From positions 124,001-188,000 of the forward strand of contig CAVVIQ010000008.1 of the NCBI GenBank assembly GCA_963748385.1: 64,000 bases of DNA. The letters run 5' to 3'. Shown here piece after piece: positions 8,831 through 17,025 of this stretch. The notes beneath the pieces are model-generated. The model saw nothing but the letters and a program-made list of their open reading frames with translations, did not search any database and had not been told where the DNA came from. The number at the start of each line of letters is the position of its first letter. Position 1 is the first letter of the stretch. The DNA is from Rhodoblastus sp963748385 (GTDB lineage: Bacteria > Pseudomonadota > Alphaproteobacteria > Rhizobiales > Beijerinckiaceae). The position numbers were made by a program, and so were the translations under genes.

Positions 8831-9862
8831 TCACGTCTCGTCGTCTTCGCCAAGAAGGCCGTATTCGGCGATATGGGCGTCGCAGATGGCCTGCAGTTGC
8901 GCCACGCGCGGATCGTCCGCGCCACCGCGGAACAGATGGGCGAAGCGTTTCTGCAGGATCAGATAATCGCGCACCGGGATCTGTTTCCTGATCCTGCGCG
9001 CCTGGGTGACGCGGCCGTGCTCGGCCTCGAAGATCGGATAAAGCCCGCATTCCACCTCGAGCCGAGCCAGCTTGATCGTATCGCAGGACGCCGCGCCCCA
9101 GCCAAGCGGACAGGGCACGCTGATCTGGATATAGCGCGCGCCATGGATCGCCATGGCTTTCACAACCTTGCGCTCAAGATCGTGCAGATCGGCCACCGTC
9201 GCCGTGGCGACATAGGGAATGTTGTGGGCGACGGCGATTTTCGGCAGGAACTTGCCGGTCCCGAACACATTGCCCGGCGCTGGGCCGACGGCAGGCGTGG
9301 TCGCTGTGCGCGCCGCCGGCGGCGTGGCGGATGAGCGCTGGACGCCGGTGTTCATATAGCCTTCGTTGTCGTAGCAAATGTAAAGGACGTCGTCGTTGCG
9401 CTCGAACATGCCCGAGAGGCATTGGAAGCCGATGTCGGTGGTGCCGCCGTCCCCGCCCTGGGCGATCACCCGGGTGTTTTTCTTCTTCACCCGCATCGCC
9501 GCCGCGACGCCGGTCGCCACCGCCGCCGCATTGCCGAACAGCGAGTGCAGCCACGGCAATTGCCACGACGTTTCGGGATAGGGCGTGGTGAAGACCTCGA
9601 GGCAGCCGGTCGCGTTGACCGCGATGAGATCGTTATCCGTCGCGCGCATGGCGGCGTCGATCGCATAGCGCGCGCCGAGCGCCTCGCCGCAGCCCTGGCA
9701 GGCGCGATGGCCGCTGGTGAGCGCGTTCGACCGCTCCTCCGAGGCCTGGACCGAACGTTCATCCTCGGAAACCAGGCGATTGCCGACGGTGAACGTGCCT
9801 TTCTGGTAGAATTTCAGCTGTTGCCGCGCCTCATCGGGGGCGAGCGTTTTGGCTTCCGTCAT
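8831..9862 (-). CDS. porB: Pyruvate (2-oxoacid):ferredoxin oxidoreductase, beta subunit
   Basis: 343-aa thiamine-diphosphate-binding subunit. C-Q-G-C-G near residue 50 and further cysteines should hold a [4Fe-4S] cluster. The TPP motif starts G-D-G-G-T-T-D-I-G and ends near Y-D-N-E-G-Y-M-N-T-G. That last block, followed by Q-R-S-S-A-T-P, is typical of pyruvate-type enzymes rather than 2-oxoglutarate ones. The ATG at 9862 lies 11 bases after the porA stop, so the two are co-translated. Reaction: pyruvate + CoA + oxidised ferredoxin to acetyl-CoA + CO2 + reduced ferredoxin, or the reverse. Acts in the cytoplasm. Confidence 0.9.
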   Translation of the reverse strand: MTEAKTLAPDEARQQLKFYQKGTFTVGNRLVSEDERSVQASEERSNALTSGHRACQGCGEALGARYAIDAAMRATDNDLIAVNATGCLEVFTTPYPETSWQLPWLHSLFGNAAAVATGVAAAMRVKKKNTRVIAQGGDGGTTDIGFQCLSGMFERNDDVLYICYDNEGYMNTGVQRSSATPPAARTATTPAVGPAPGNVFGTGKFLPKIAVAHNIPYVATATVADLHDLERKVVKAMAIHGARYIQISVPCPLGWGAASCDTIKLARLEVECGLYPIFEAEHGRVTQARRIRKQIPVRDYLILQKRFAHLFRGGADDPRVAQLQAICDAHIAEYGLLGEDDET

Positions 9863-9873
9863 GGCGCCCTCCC

Positions 9874-11136
9874 TTAACCCGGCGGCAGCGGGCTCGCCGC
9901 CGCGAGTTGCCGCAGAATGTTCTCGGCGGTCGATCCCGACCGGCGAATCTTGCGCTCGCGATGGATCTCGCGCCCGACCATACGTTCGTTGAGATCGAGG
10001 AAATGCGCGCCTTCCCATGGGCTTTCGACCGCCATGTGGAACAGCCGGCGCAGGCTGGCGCGGGTGATCGGCCTGCCGCCGAGACCGGCTATGGCCGAAT
10101 GAAGCTTCGGCCCTCCATCGAGGTTGCGCAGGGCGCCGTCGATATTGTCGGCGAGCGGCCCGCCGACGCCGACCGCGATGCTTTTTTCGACCACCACCAC
10201 GTTTTTGGCCGGCGCAAGGATCCTGCGCAGCTCCTCGACCGGGAAAGGCCGGTAGGAGATGAGGGAAACCACGCCGATCTTCTCGCCGTCGTCGCGCATT
10301 TCATCGACCACGTCCTTGATCGTGCCGCAGACCGAACCCATGGCGACGACGATGGTCTCCGCGTCCTCGACGCGATAGGCCCGCAGCAGCCCGCCGCTGT
10401 CGCGACCGAAAGCTTTCGCCAGTTCGGTGGAAAAGGCGGGGATCAGCCGCAGGGCCTGCTGCTGCTTGTAATGGGCGAGGAAGCGGACTTCGGTAAAGGC
10501 CTCGGGGCCGACCATCGCGCCGATGGAGGCGGGATGGTCCGGGTCGAGCACCTGCACCGGGTCGTAGGGCGGCAGGAAGGCGTCGACCTGCGCCTGGTCG
10601 GGGACATCGACGCGCTCGACGGCATGGGTGAGAATGAAGCCGTCGACGCAGACCATGACCGGCATGGACAATTCTTCCGCCAGCCGGAAGGCGAGGATAT
10701 GCAGATCGACCGCTTCCTGGTTGGTTTCGGCGAAAAGCTGAATCCAGCCGGCGTCGCGCATCGCCATGGCGTCGGAATGGTCGTTCCAGATATTGATCGG
10801 CGCGCCGATCGCGCGATTGCCCAAGGTCATGACGATGGGCAGGCCGAGACCGGCGGCGTTGTAGACCGCCTCGGCCATGAACAGCAGGCCCTGCGAGGCG
10901 GTGGCGGTATAGGCGCGGGCGCCTGCGGCGGAGGCGCCGATCGCCACGGAAAGCGCGGCGAATTCGCTCTCGACATTGATGAATTCGCAATTTTGCAGCT
11001 CGCCGGTCTTCACCAGCGCGCCGACCCCCTCGACGATATGGGTCTGCGGGGTGATCGGATAGGCGCAGATCACTTCCGGGCGGCATAGGGCGATGGCCTG
11101 GGCCATGGCCAGCGAGCCTTCTATTTGTTTCAGCAT
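9874..11136 (-). CDS. porA: Pyruvate:ferredoxin oxidoreductase, alpha subunit
   Basis: 420-aa subunit containing the pyrimidine-binding domain I and domain II of the enzyme. The N-terminal Y-P-I-T-P-Q-T-H-I-V-E is the hallmark of PorA, and E-S-E-F-A-A and A-S-Q-G-L follow as expected. Length is normal for a separate alpha chain. The ATG has GGGAG five bases upstream and is nine bases from the porG stop. Together with PorG, PorB and the flavoprotein it makes a four-gene operon. In an otherwise aerobic-looking alphaproteobacterium such an enzyme often feeds low-potential electrons to nitrogenase or other ferredoxin-dependent reactions; that is inference. Confidence 0.92.
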   Translation of the reverse strand: MLKQIEGSLAMAQAIALCRPEVICAYPITPQTHIVEGVGALVKTGELQNCEFINVESEFAALSVAIGASAAGARAYTATASQGLLFMAEAVYNAAGLGLPIVMTLGNRAIGAPINIWNDHSDAMAMRDAGWIQLFAETNQEAVDLHILAFRLAEELSMPVMVCVDGFILTHAVERVDVPDQAQVDAFLPPYDPVQVLDPDHPASIGAMVGPEAFTEVRFLAHYKQQQALRLIPAFSTELAKAFGRDSGGLLRAYRVEDAETIVVAMGSVCGTIKDVVDEMRDDGEKIGVVSLISYRPFPVEELRRILAPAKNVVVVEKSIAVGVGGPLADNIDGALRNLDGGPKLHSAIAGLGGRPITRASLRRLFHMAVESPWEGAHFLDLNERMVGREIHRERKIRRSGSTAENILRQLAAASPLPPG

Positions 11137-11145
11137 CGGCGCTCC

Positions 11146-11724
11146 CTACACTGTCGCGGCGCTTGGTTGAGCGATGACGAGATCGTAAGCCTCCTGCGCG
11201 GCGGCGATATTGGCCTCGCCGATTTTGCCGGGAAAGGCCTCGGCGATGGCGCGCTTGACGCTTTCGAAATGAACGAGGCCGGTCAGCGCGGCGAAGGCGC
11301 CGAGCAGCGCCGCGTTTGGCGCGGCCCGTTTCACATGTTTCAGCGCCAGATCGGTCGCCGGCACGATCATGGCATGGCCTTGCGGCAGCTTTTCCACCAC
11401 GCCGCGCAACTGCAGATCGTCGAAACTCTTGCTGGTGTTGAGCAGCAGATAGCCGTTTTCGCTCAGGCCGGAAAAAACGTCGATCACTTTCAGCAGCGTC
11501 GGATCCTGGAGGATCACGCAATCCGGATCCTGGACCGGCTCGCGCAAGCGGATTTCCTTGTCGGCGATGCGGCAGAAGGCGACGACCGGCGCGCCGGTGC
11601 GCTCGGAGCCGAAGCTGGGAAAGGCCTGGGCGTGGCGGCCTTCGACGAAGGCGGCGACCGAGAGCATTTCCGCCCCGGTGACGACGCCCTGCCCTCCTCG
11701 GCCATGAATGCGAATCTGGAACAT
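11146..11724 (-). CDS. porG: Pyruvate:ferredoxin oxidoreductase, gamma subunit
   Basis: 192-aa gamma subunit. The start M-F-Q-I-R-I-H-G-R-G-G-Q-G-V-V-T-G is the family signature, and E-R-T-G-A-P-V near residue 43 also matches. First gene of the operon, with GGGAGG four bases before the ATG. Just upstream is a perfect 14-base palindrome, GCCGGCGCGCCGGC, close to the ribosome site, which might shape the mRNA leader. The next gene upstream, 244 bases away and on the same strand, is the AmmeMemoRadiSam radical SAM gene. Confidence 0.92.
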   Translation of the reverse strand: MFQIRIHGRGGQGVVTGAEMLSVAAFVEGRHAQAFPSFGSERTGAPVVAFCRIADKEIRLREPVQDPDCVILQDPTLLKVIDVFSGLSENGYLLLNTSKSFDDLQLRGVVEKLPQGHAMIVPATDLALKHVKRAAPNAALLGAFAALTGLVHFESVKRAIAEAFPGKIGEANIAAAQEAYDLVIAQPSAATV

Positions 11725-11968
11725 CCTGCCTCCCGCTTGGCCGGCGCGCCGGCTTCTCGCCGCCATGGCGCGACTGGCCCTTGCTTCCGATTCGCCGGAA
11801 ACCATAACACGTCCGCCGGCGCGGGCGTCATCCGACTCCATATGAGCAGCACGCCAACGTCTCCGGGCCAGCCGACGCAACCGCCTCCGGCCCTTGCAAG
11901 GGCCGAAGCATGATCCGTCCCGCGCGCGACGATATTGTGAAATTATGTTCGGAAGCTGGCGAGGCGCT

Positions 11969-13046
11969 TCATTCCCGCCCGATCGCCACGGGAATCCTGC
12001 GGCGGCCGAAATTGCCGATTCCACCTTCGAAGCGGCCGGGAACCGCCGTTCCGCAGCCCGGGCAGAACCCACCCTGCGCCAGGGCGTGGCGTTCGATCTG
12101 GTACCAGTCGCGCACGATCAGGGGCTCGCGGCATTTCGGGCAGAAGGTGGTGTCGCCGGCGGCGTCGTGGACATTGCCGAGATAGACATGATCCAAGCCC
12201 GCCTTCATCGCAATTTGCCGCGCGCGCGTAAGCGTTTGGGGCGGCGTCGGCGGCGTGTCGAGCATTTTATGGGCGGGATGGAAGGCCGAGAAATGCAATG
12301 GAACGTCGCGTCCCAGTTCTCGCGCCACCCAGTTGGACAGCGCCGTCAATTCCTCGTCCGAAATCGTTCTTTCCCGGAATGAGCAGCGTGGTCAGCTCCA
12401 GCCAGACGTCGGTTTCGTGCTTCAGGTAAAGCAAAGTGTCGAGCACGGGCTGGAGACGCGCCGCCGTCAGCTTGAAGTAGAAGTCGTCGCTGAACCCCTT
12501 GAGGTCGATATTGGCGGCGTCGATTTTCTGGTAAAAATCGCGCCGCGCCCGGTCGTGCATATAGCCGGCCGAGACCGCGACCGTCTTGATGTTGCGCGCG
12601 TGGCAGGCGTCGGCGACGTCCATGGCGTATTCGAGGAAGATCACCGGATCGTTATAAGTGAAGGCCACGCTGCGGCAGCCATGCCGCGCGGCGGCCTCCG
12701 CGATGGCTTGCGGAGAGGCGCGGTCCATCAGCCGGTCCATGTCGCGGGTCTTGCTGATGTCCGAATTCTGGCAGAATTTGCAGGCGAGATTGCAGCCCGC
12801 CGTGCCGAAGGACAGCACGCTCGAACCGGGATAGAAATGGTTGAGCGGCTTCTTTTCGATCGGATCGATGCAGAAGCCCGAGGATCGGCCATAGGTCGTC
12901 AGGACGATCCGGTCGCCTTCGCGCATGCGCACGAAACAGGCGCCGCGCTGCCCCTCGTGCAATTTGCAGTCGCGCGGGCAGACGTCGCACTGGATGCGGC
13001 CGTCCGCTGTCTCATGCCAATACTGGGTAGGGTGAAACTCGGACAT
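11969..13046 (-). CDS. amrS: AmmeMemoRadiSam system radical SAM enzyme (one-base frameshift)
   Basis: Radical SAM protein of the uncharacterised AmmeMemoRadiSam set. The iron-sulfur motif is C-N-L-A-C-K-F-C at residues 85-92. Extra N-terminal cysteines (C20, C23, C27) and a C-terminal pair C-P-K-C / C-P-G-C may bind another metal or cluster. The frame breaks after L-L-I-P-G-K-N-D and resumes as S-D-E-E-L-T-A-L-S-N-W. Removing one base from the run at 12361-12363 gives 358 aa, the usual family size, so this is likely a sequence error. The start overlaps the AMMECR1 stop as TGATG, a sign of translational coupling. Function in bacteria unknown. Confidence 0.85.
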
Positions 13047-13630
13047 CACGATGCGCTCGGTCCGCTTTCGGACTCGCTCCATTTGACGACATGGTATCGG
13101 AAGAGGAGCAGGTCTTCCGCCCAGAAATCATGCGGCAGGCCGGCCTTCAGCCTGAGATGGGCGAGAAAGTCCCGCGGATCGGGAAGAGCTTCCCACACCT
13201 GCGGCAGAAAGGTTCCGCGATGGCGTCTCCAATCCAGCACCAGCCCGTCGACATGCGGCCTCATCCGCGTCAGCGCCTCCGCTTCCGACCGCGCCGGAAG
13301 CGGCTCCAGCGGCGACAGAAGAGAGATTTCGATCCGCGTCCGCTCGAATTCGCTCGGCTTCAGCGGCGGAAAGCGCGGGTCGCGAAAGGCCGCCGCGCGG
13401 GCGTTGGCCATGATGTCCTCCCGCAGCGGGCGGTGGGCCTCGAGGCTGCCGATGCAACCGCGCAACTCTTCGCCCTGTTTCAGGGTGACGAAACAGGCGC
13501 CGCGCTCGCGCAACCACGGGGCGGACAATTCGGCCCCGCTTTGCCCGCCCAGAGCCTTGGCGATCGCCGCGCGGGCGAGCGCGAGCAGGACCGGGCCGCG
13601 ATCCTCCATTTCGACAGCGGCGTCAGTCAT
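13046..13630 (-). CDS. amrA: AmmeMemoRadiSam system protein A (AMMECR1 domain)
   Basis: 194-aa AMMECR1-domain protein, the bacterial homologue of a human protein whose molecular role is unknown. The family hallmark L-R-G-C-I-G-S is at about residues 55-61, preceded by C-F-V-T-L and followed by R-D-P-R-F-P-P-L. The conserved Cys and Arg are usually taken as a possible catalytic or ligand site. The start overlaps the stop of the Memo gene (ATGA), and its own stop overlaps the start of the radical SAM gene. All three are translationally coupled in one operon. Confidence 0.9.
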   Translation of the reverse strand: MTDAAVEMEDRGPVLLALARAAIAKALGGQSGAELSAPWLRERGACFVTLKQGEELRGCIGSLEAHRPLREDIMANARAAAFRDPRFPPLKPSEFERTRIEISLLSPLEPLPARSEAEALTRMRPHVDGLVLDWRRHRGTFLPQVWEALPDPRDFLAHLRLKAGLPHDFWAEDLLLFRYHVVKWSESESGPSAS

Positions 13631-14424
13631 CGAGAATTTCCGTTTTCGAGGAATTCGACGGCGGCATAGCCGACGACCCTTTGCCGGTCGCCCGCCGTAT
13701 CGCCCGAATTGCATTGGGACACCAGCCTTGGCGTCAGTCCGTGACGGCGCGCGGCCCGCAGAAGCCCGTCGATCGGCAAGGCGCCGCAGGCCTGCTCGAA
13801 ACTGTCGAGCAGATCGCCGCGCAGGATTTTTTCCACCGTGTCATGGTCCTTGCTCCGGGCCATGTCATAGGGGAGATAATGCGACAGGTCGGAACTGACG
13901 ACGATCAAAGTCTCCGGCCCGCCCCACAGGACTTCCAGAACCTCGGCGACTTCCTCGACCGTGGCGTCGCCCACCGCCAGCGGAACGAGGGTGAAATCGC
14001 CCAGAACGCTCTGCAGGAAAGGCAGTTGCACTTCCAGCGAATGCTCTTCCGCGTGCGCGGCGCGGCTCGCGGTCACTTGTTTCAGTCCGGCGAGAAGCCG
14101 CATGGCGTCCTGGTCGACCGCCACTTCGCCGAGCGGCGTGAGAAAACGATCGGCCTCGGGCAAAGCCAGGCCGCGCACCGCCGCCCGATGCGCCGGGCCG
14201 AGCAGGACGACGCGCCGGATATTTGCGCCGAAAGGCGCAAGGCGCGCATAGGCCAGCCCGGCGACGCGGCCGGAATAGACATAGCCGGCATGCGGCGCGA
14301 TCAGCGCCTTGGGCCGCTCCGCCGCCGTCGAGGCCGGCGGATTCATCAGATGGGTCAAGGTCTGGCGAAGCGTCGCCGTATCGGCCGGATAGAACGTCCC
14401 CGCGACGGCAGGTTGACGGATCAC
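13627..14424 (-). CDS. amrB: AmmeMemoRadiSam system protein B (Memo family)
   Basis: 265-aa Memo-family protein related to extradiol dioxygenases. Candidate metal-binding residues are in A-P-H-A-G-Y (H45), G-P-A-H-R, E-E-H-S-L-E-V-Q-L-P-F, and near the C-terminus C-N-S-G-D. S-S-D-L-S-H-Y is another conserved block. Human MEMO1 binds iron or copper; the bacterial role is unknown. First gene of the three-gene operon, with a T-T-T-T-rich segment before the start and about 110 bases to the next gene upstream. Full length for the family. Confidence 0.9.
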   Translation of the reverse strand: MIRQPAVAGTFYPADTATLRQTLTHLMNPPASTAAERPKALIAPHAGYVYSGRVAGLAYARLAPFGANIRRVVLLGPAHRAAVRGLALPEADRFLTPLGEVAVDQDAMRLLAGLKQVTASRAAHAEEHSLEVQLPFLQSVLGDFTLVPLAVGDATVEEVAEVLEVLWGGPETLIVVSSDLSHYLPYDMARSKDHDTVEKILRGDLLDSFEQACGALPIDGLLRAARRHGLTPRLVSQCNSGDTAGDRQRVVGYAAVEFLENGNSR

Positions 14425-14535
14425 GGATTTTTTTCCTCCAACGGGAAGCGGGTTGCTTCCCTGACCCGGAATATAGGAACGGCCGGCGGTAAAGTAAGAG
14501 CTCGGGCGGGCGGCGCCCGCGAATCTTCGGCGGCG

Positions 14536-14851
14536 TCAGTCGCGCCCGCCGGCGATCCATTTCAACACGTCATTGTTCCTGCCGGACAAAAGCTTCAGCC
14601 ATTTGGTCGAGTGGATCGCCTCGCCGTCGCCGCGCCGCCAGAACTCGCTGACCAGCAGAAGCTCCCAGGCCGAATGGCGGACTCTTGAGAATTTCGCTCT
14701 GGAAGCCATAGCCGGCGCCCGAAAAGGAATGACGTTCGACCGTGCAGTCCGCCCCTCTCGCCGTCCAGCGGTGCAGCCCCCGCGCCGGACAGGCCCGGTT
14801 GACGATCATTTCGATGTCGCCGATCACGCGGGCGCGGGACAGCCTCAACAT
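14536..14851 (-). CDS. Small unknown protein overlapping the dynamin gene (one-base frameshift)
   Basis: The ATG overlaps the last codons of the dynamin-like gene, so the two are likely coupled. The first 55 residues run R-A-R-V-I-G-D-I-E-M-I-V-N through V-E-R-H-S-F-S-G to Q-S-E-I-L. The frame then breaks, and another frame continues with R-V-R-H-S-A-W-E-L-L-L, F-W-R-R-G-D-G-E-A-I-H-S-T-K-W-L and ends I-A-G-G-R-D. Dropping one A beside the GAGTC at about 14685-14690 joins them into 104 aa. I do not recognise a family. It is a basic, Trp-rich, soluble-looking protein, probably a partner of the GTPase. Confidence 0.6.
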
Positions 14852-16672
14852 GCGGGCGCTCCTTCAAGCGGCGGGGCGGGCGGCGCGGCGCGGAGTTCCG
14901 CGAGGACGCCGGACAAAGCATCGACCACCCCTCTGGCCTCGGCGAGTTCGCCTTCGATCGCCGCGCCGCGCGCCGCGCGTTTTTCCACCGCCATTTCCAG
15001 GGCCTCGCGAGTTGAATTGAGCGCCGCGCCAAGCTGCTCGCTCATAGCCGTCTCGAAATCCCGCATGGAATCTTTCGATATTCTGCCTCAGCGACCAGTC
15101 GAGATTGGCGACATTGCGCAACGCCGCCCGCTCTGTATCGGCGACCAGTCGCTCTCTTGCCCGCTTTTGCCGCAGCGCCGCCGGCAAAAGACGCGACAGC
15201 GCGCTGGCCGAAGCGTCGATGATCGACAGGGAAGGCTCAGGCGCCGCCCAATAGGGCTCGCGCCTGAGCTTCAGCACCTCCTCATTGGGCGGCGGGGCGG
15301 CGATTTCGAGCAGGTCCGCCGCCGTCTTGCGGACGAGTTCGATCAGCGCGCCGGCCCTCTTGCGGTGATCGAGCGCCGCCACTTGCATCCGTGCTCGAAC
15401 GAACCGGCCGCTTTCGCCGAGCGCAGCTTCGAAATGACGCGCCAAAATCTCGGCGATCCGGTCGCGGGTTTCCCGCGTCTCCACGGCGGCGGCGCCGATT
15501 TCGCCGATGAGGCGCGCCAATTGCTTCCGCGCCTCGCTCCAGACGCGGTCAGTCTCGTTCTCCAGTTCGCGCAGCAGACGCTTGCGGTCGAGCGCGAGAA
15601 AATCAGACAGAAGCCGCCGCTCCTCCGCGAAGGAATGAACGCTCGCTTCGAAGACCTCGGCCTTGCGGCGCAGCTCGGTTTCGGGAGTCAACAAGGCGCG
15701 ATATTCGAGTTCGGCCTGGAACAGCATGTCACTGATGAGATCGATGGCGCGGGCGCGCGAGGTCAGGTCGAGAATGGCCCGCTTTCCCCGCGCGAGATCG
15801 CCGGTCAAGGCGTTCTCCAGCCGCGTCAGGCCGGAGTCTTCCAGCGCCCGCGCGTCGCCGTCGAGCCTGGCGCGCAGGCCCCGACGGGCCGAAACGGGAA
15901 AAACGCCGCCCGGCGCCGCGATATGGCGTTCCGCAAGAACGGATTCCAGGAATTGCGTCGCCGCCGCCTGTTCGGCCGCCTCCAGCAGGTCGGCCTTGTT
16001 GAGCACGAAAAGCACGCGTGGAATCAGCCTGCGGATTTTTTCGAGATAATCGACTTCGACCCCGGTGATCGGCGGATCGGCGGAAAGCACGAAGATTGCG
16101 GCGTCGCATTCGGCCAAAGCCGCTTCGGCGGCGGTCGTATTGTGGCGATGGGTCGAGCCGACCCCCGGCGTGTCGATCATTATGACGCCCTGCGCGAGAA
16201 GATCCGACGGAGCCTCGAGCGAGACGCTGGCGACGCGCCGGCGGTTACGCGGATTCCGCGCTTCGGAAATGAACTGGTCGAGAATCCCTGCGACTTCGTC
16301 GCCCTCGCCCTGGACGACGCTTCTTTGCTCGTCATCGAGATCGATCCGGACGCGCGGCCGGTCTCCGGTCCGAATGAAAGTCGGCAGCACGGTCACCGGC
16401 GTCACGCCCATCGGCAGGAGCGGCGCGCCCAGAAGGGCGTTGAGCAGCGTGCTTTTCCCGCGCTTGAACTGCCCCAGCGCGGCCACGCGCAGCAGGCCCT
16501 CGTCGAGCCGGGCCTGCAGATCGTCGAGCTTTTTCAGTTGGAGCGCCAAGGCGCCGCTGGGGTGACGGATAGAGCTTCTGGCGCGCGCCAGAATTTCGCC
16601 GACCGAGGCCATCAGCGGGCTCCCGCCAAGGAAAGCGCGCGCGACCGATATCGGGCGCCAACCAACATTCAC
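14845..16672 (-). CDS. Dynamin-like GTPase 1 (one-base frameshift near the 3' end)
   Basis: Large GTPase, 608 aa after correction. The G1 loop is G-Q-F-K-R-G-K-S-T at about residue 66, G3 is I-D-T-P-G-V-G-S, and G4 is N-K-A-D. The rest is alpha-helical, rich in Glu/Arg/Ala, as in the stalk of bacterial dynamin-like proteins, which remodel or fuse membranes. At about 15085 the frame slips; removing one A from a run beside GATTC continues it as D-S-M-R-D-F-E-T-A-M-S-E-Q-L to a coiled-coil end. The ATG at 16672 has GGAGG five bases upstream; an internal ATG at 16612 is an alternative. It is divergent from dynamin-like gene 2. Confidence 0.85.
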
Positions 16673-17025
16673 CCCTCCAAAGCTTCGCCTTGGCAGGAGT
16701 CATCAGCCCTCATGGGCGGTTTTGGCGAACCCCATCGCCGTGCTGCTCAATGTAAGGCGAGACGGGCTACAGTCAAGCTTGACGCCGGGACTTGAACAGA
16801 GCCGCGGAGAGGATTAGCCTGTTCTTTGGCGGTGGAGTTCGCCCTCGAACGCCTTCCGGCCAATCACTCCTGCTGAAGTCGATCTTCCGCGGGGGATTTC
16901 ACGATGGCGCATCACGAGGCGCGGCCCTCTCCGATAACCCGACCGCGGCTCCTTTTGGGCTTTTCGACACCGTTTCGCCGCTGGCGCCAAGCCGCGCGAT
17001 TTGCGCGCCGCATGGGAGCCGAATT
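16673..17025. other. Divergent promoter region between the two dynamin-like genes
   Basis: 353 bases separating two starts that point outward. It should contain both promoters. I could not identify a convincing -35/-10 pair or operator. A reading frame extends upstream from gene 2 through much of it, but that extension has no recognisable features and is not included. Confidence 0.5.

Noticed and set aside
11969..13046. Treating amrS as a true pseudogene or a pair of genes
   Set aside because: Both neighbours are intact and translationally coupled, the two halves join perfectly after a one-base correction, and the same type of break occurs in essential genes of the window.
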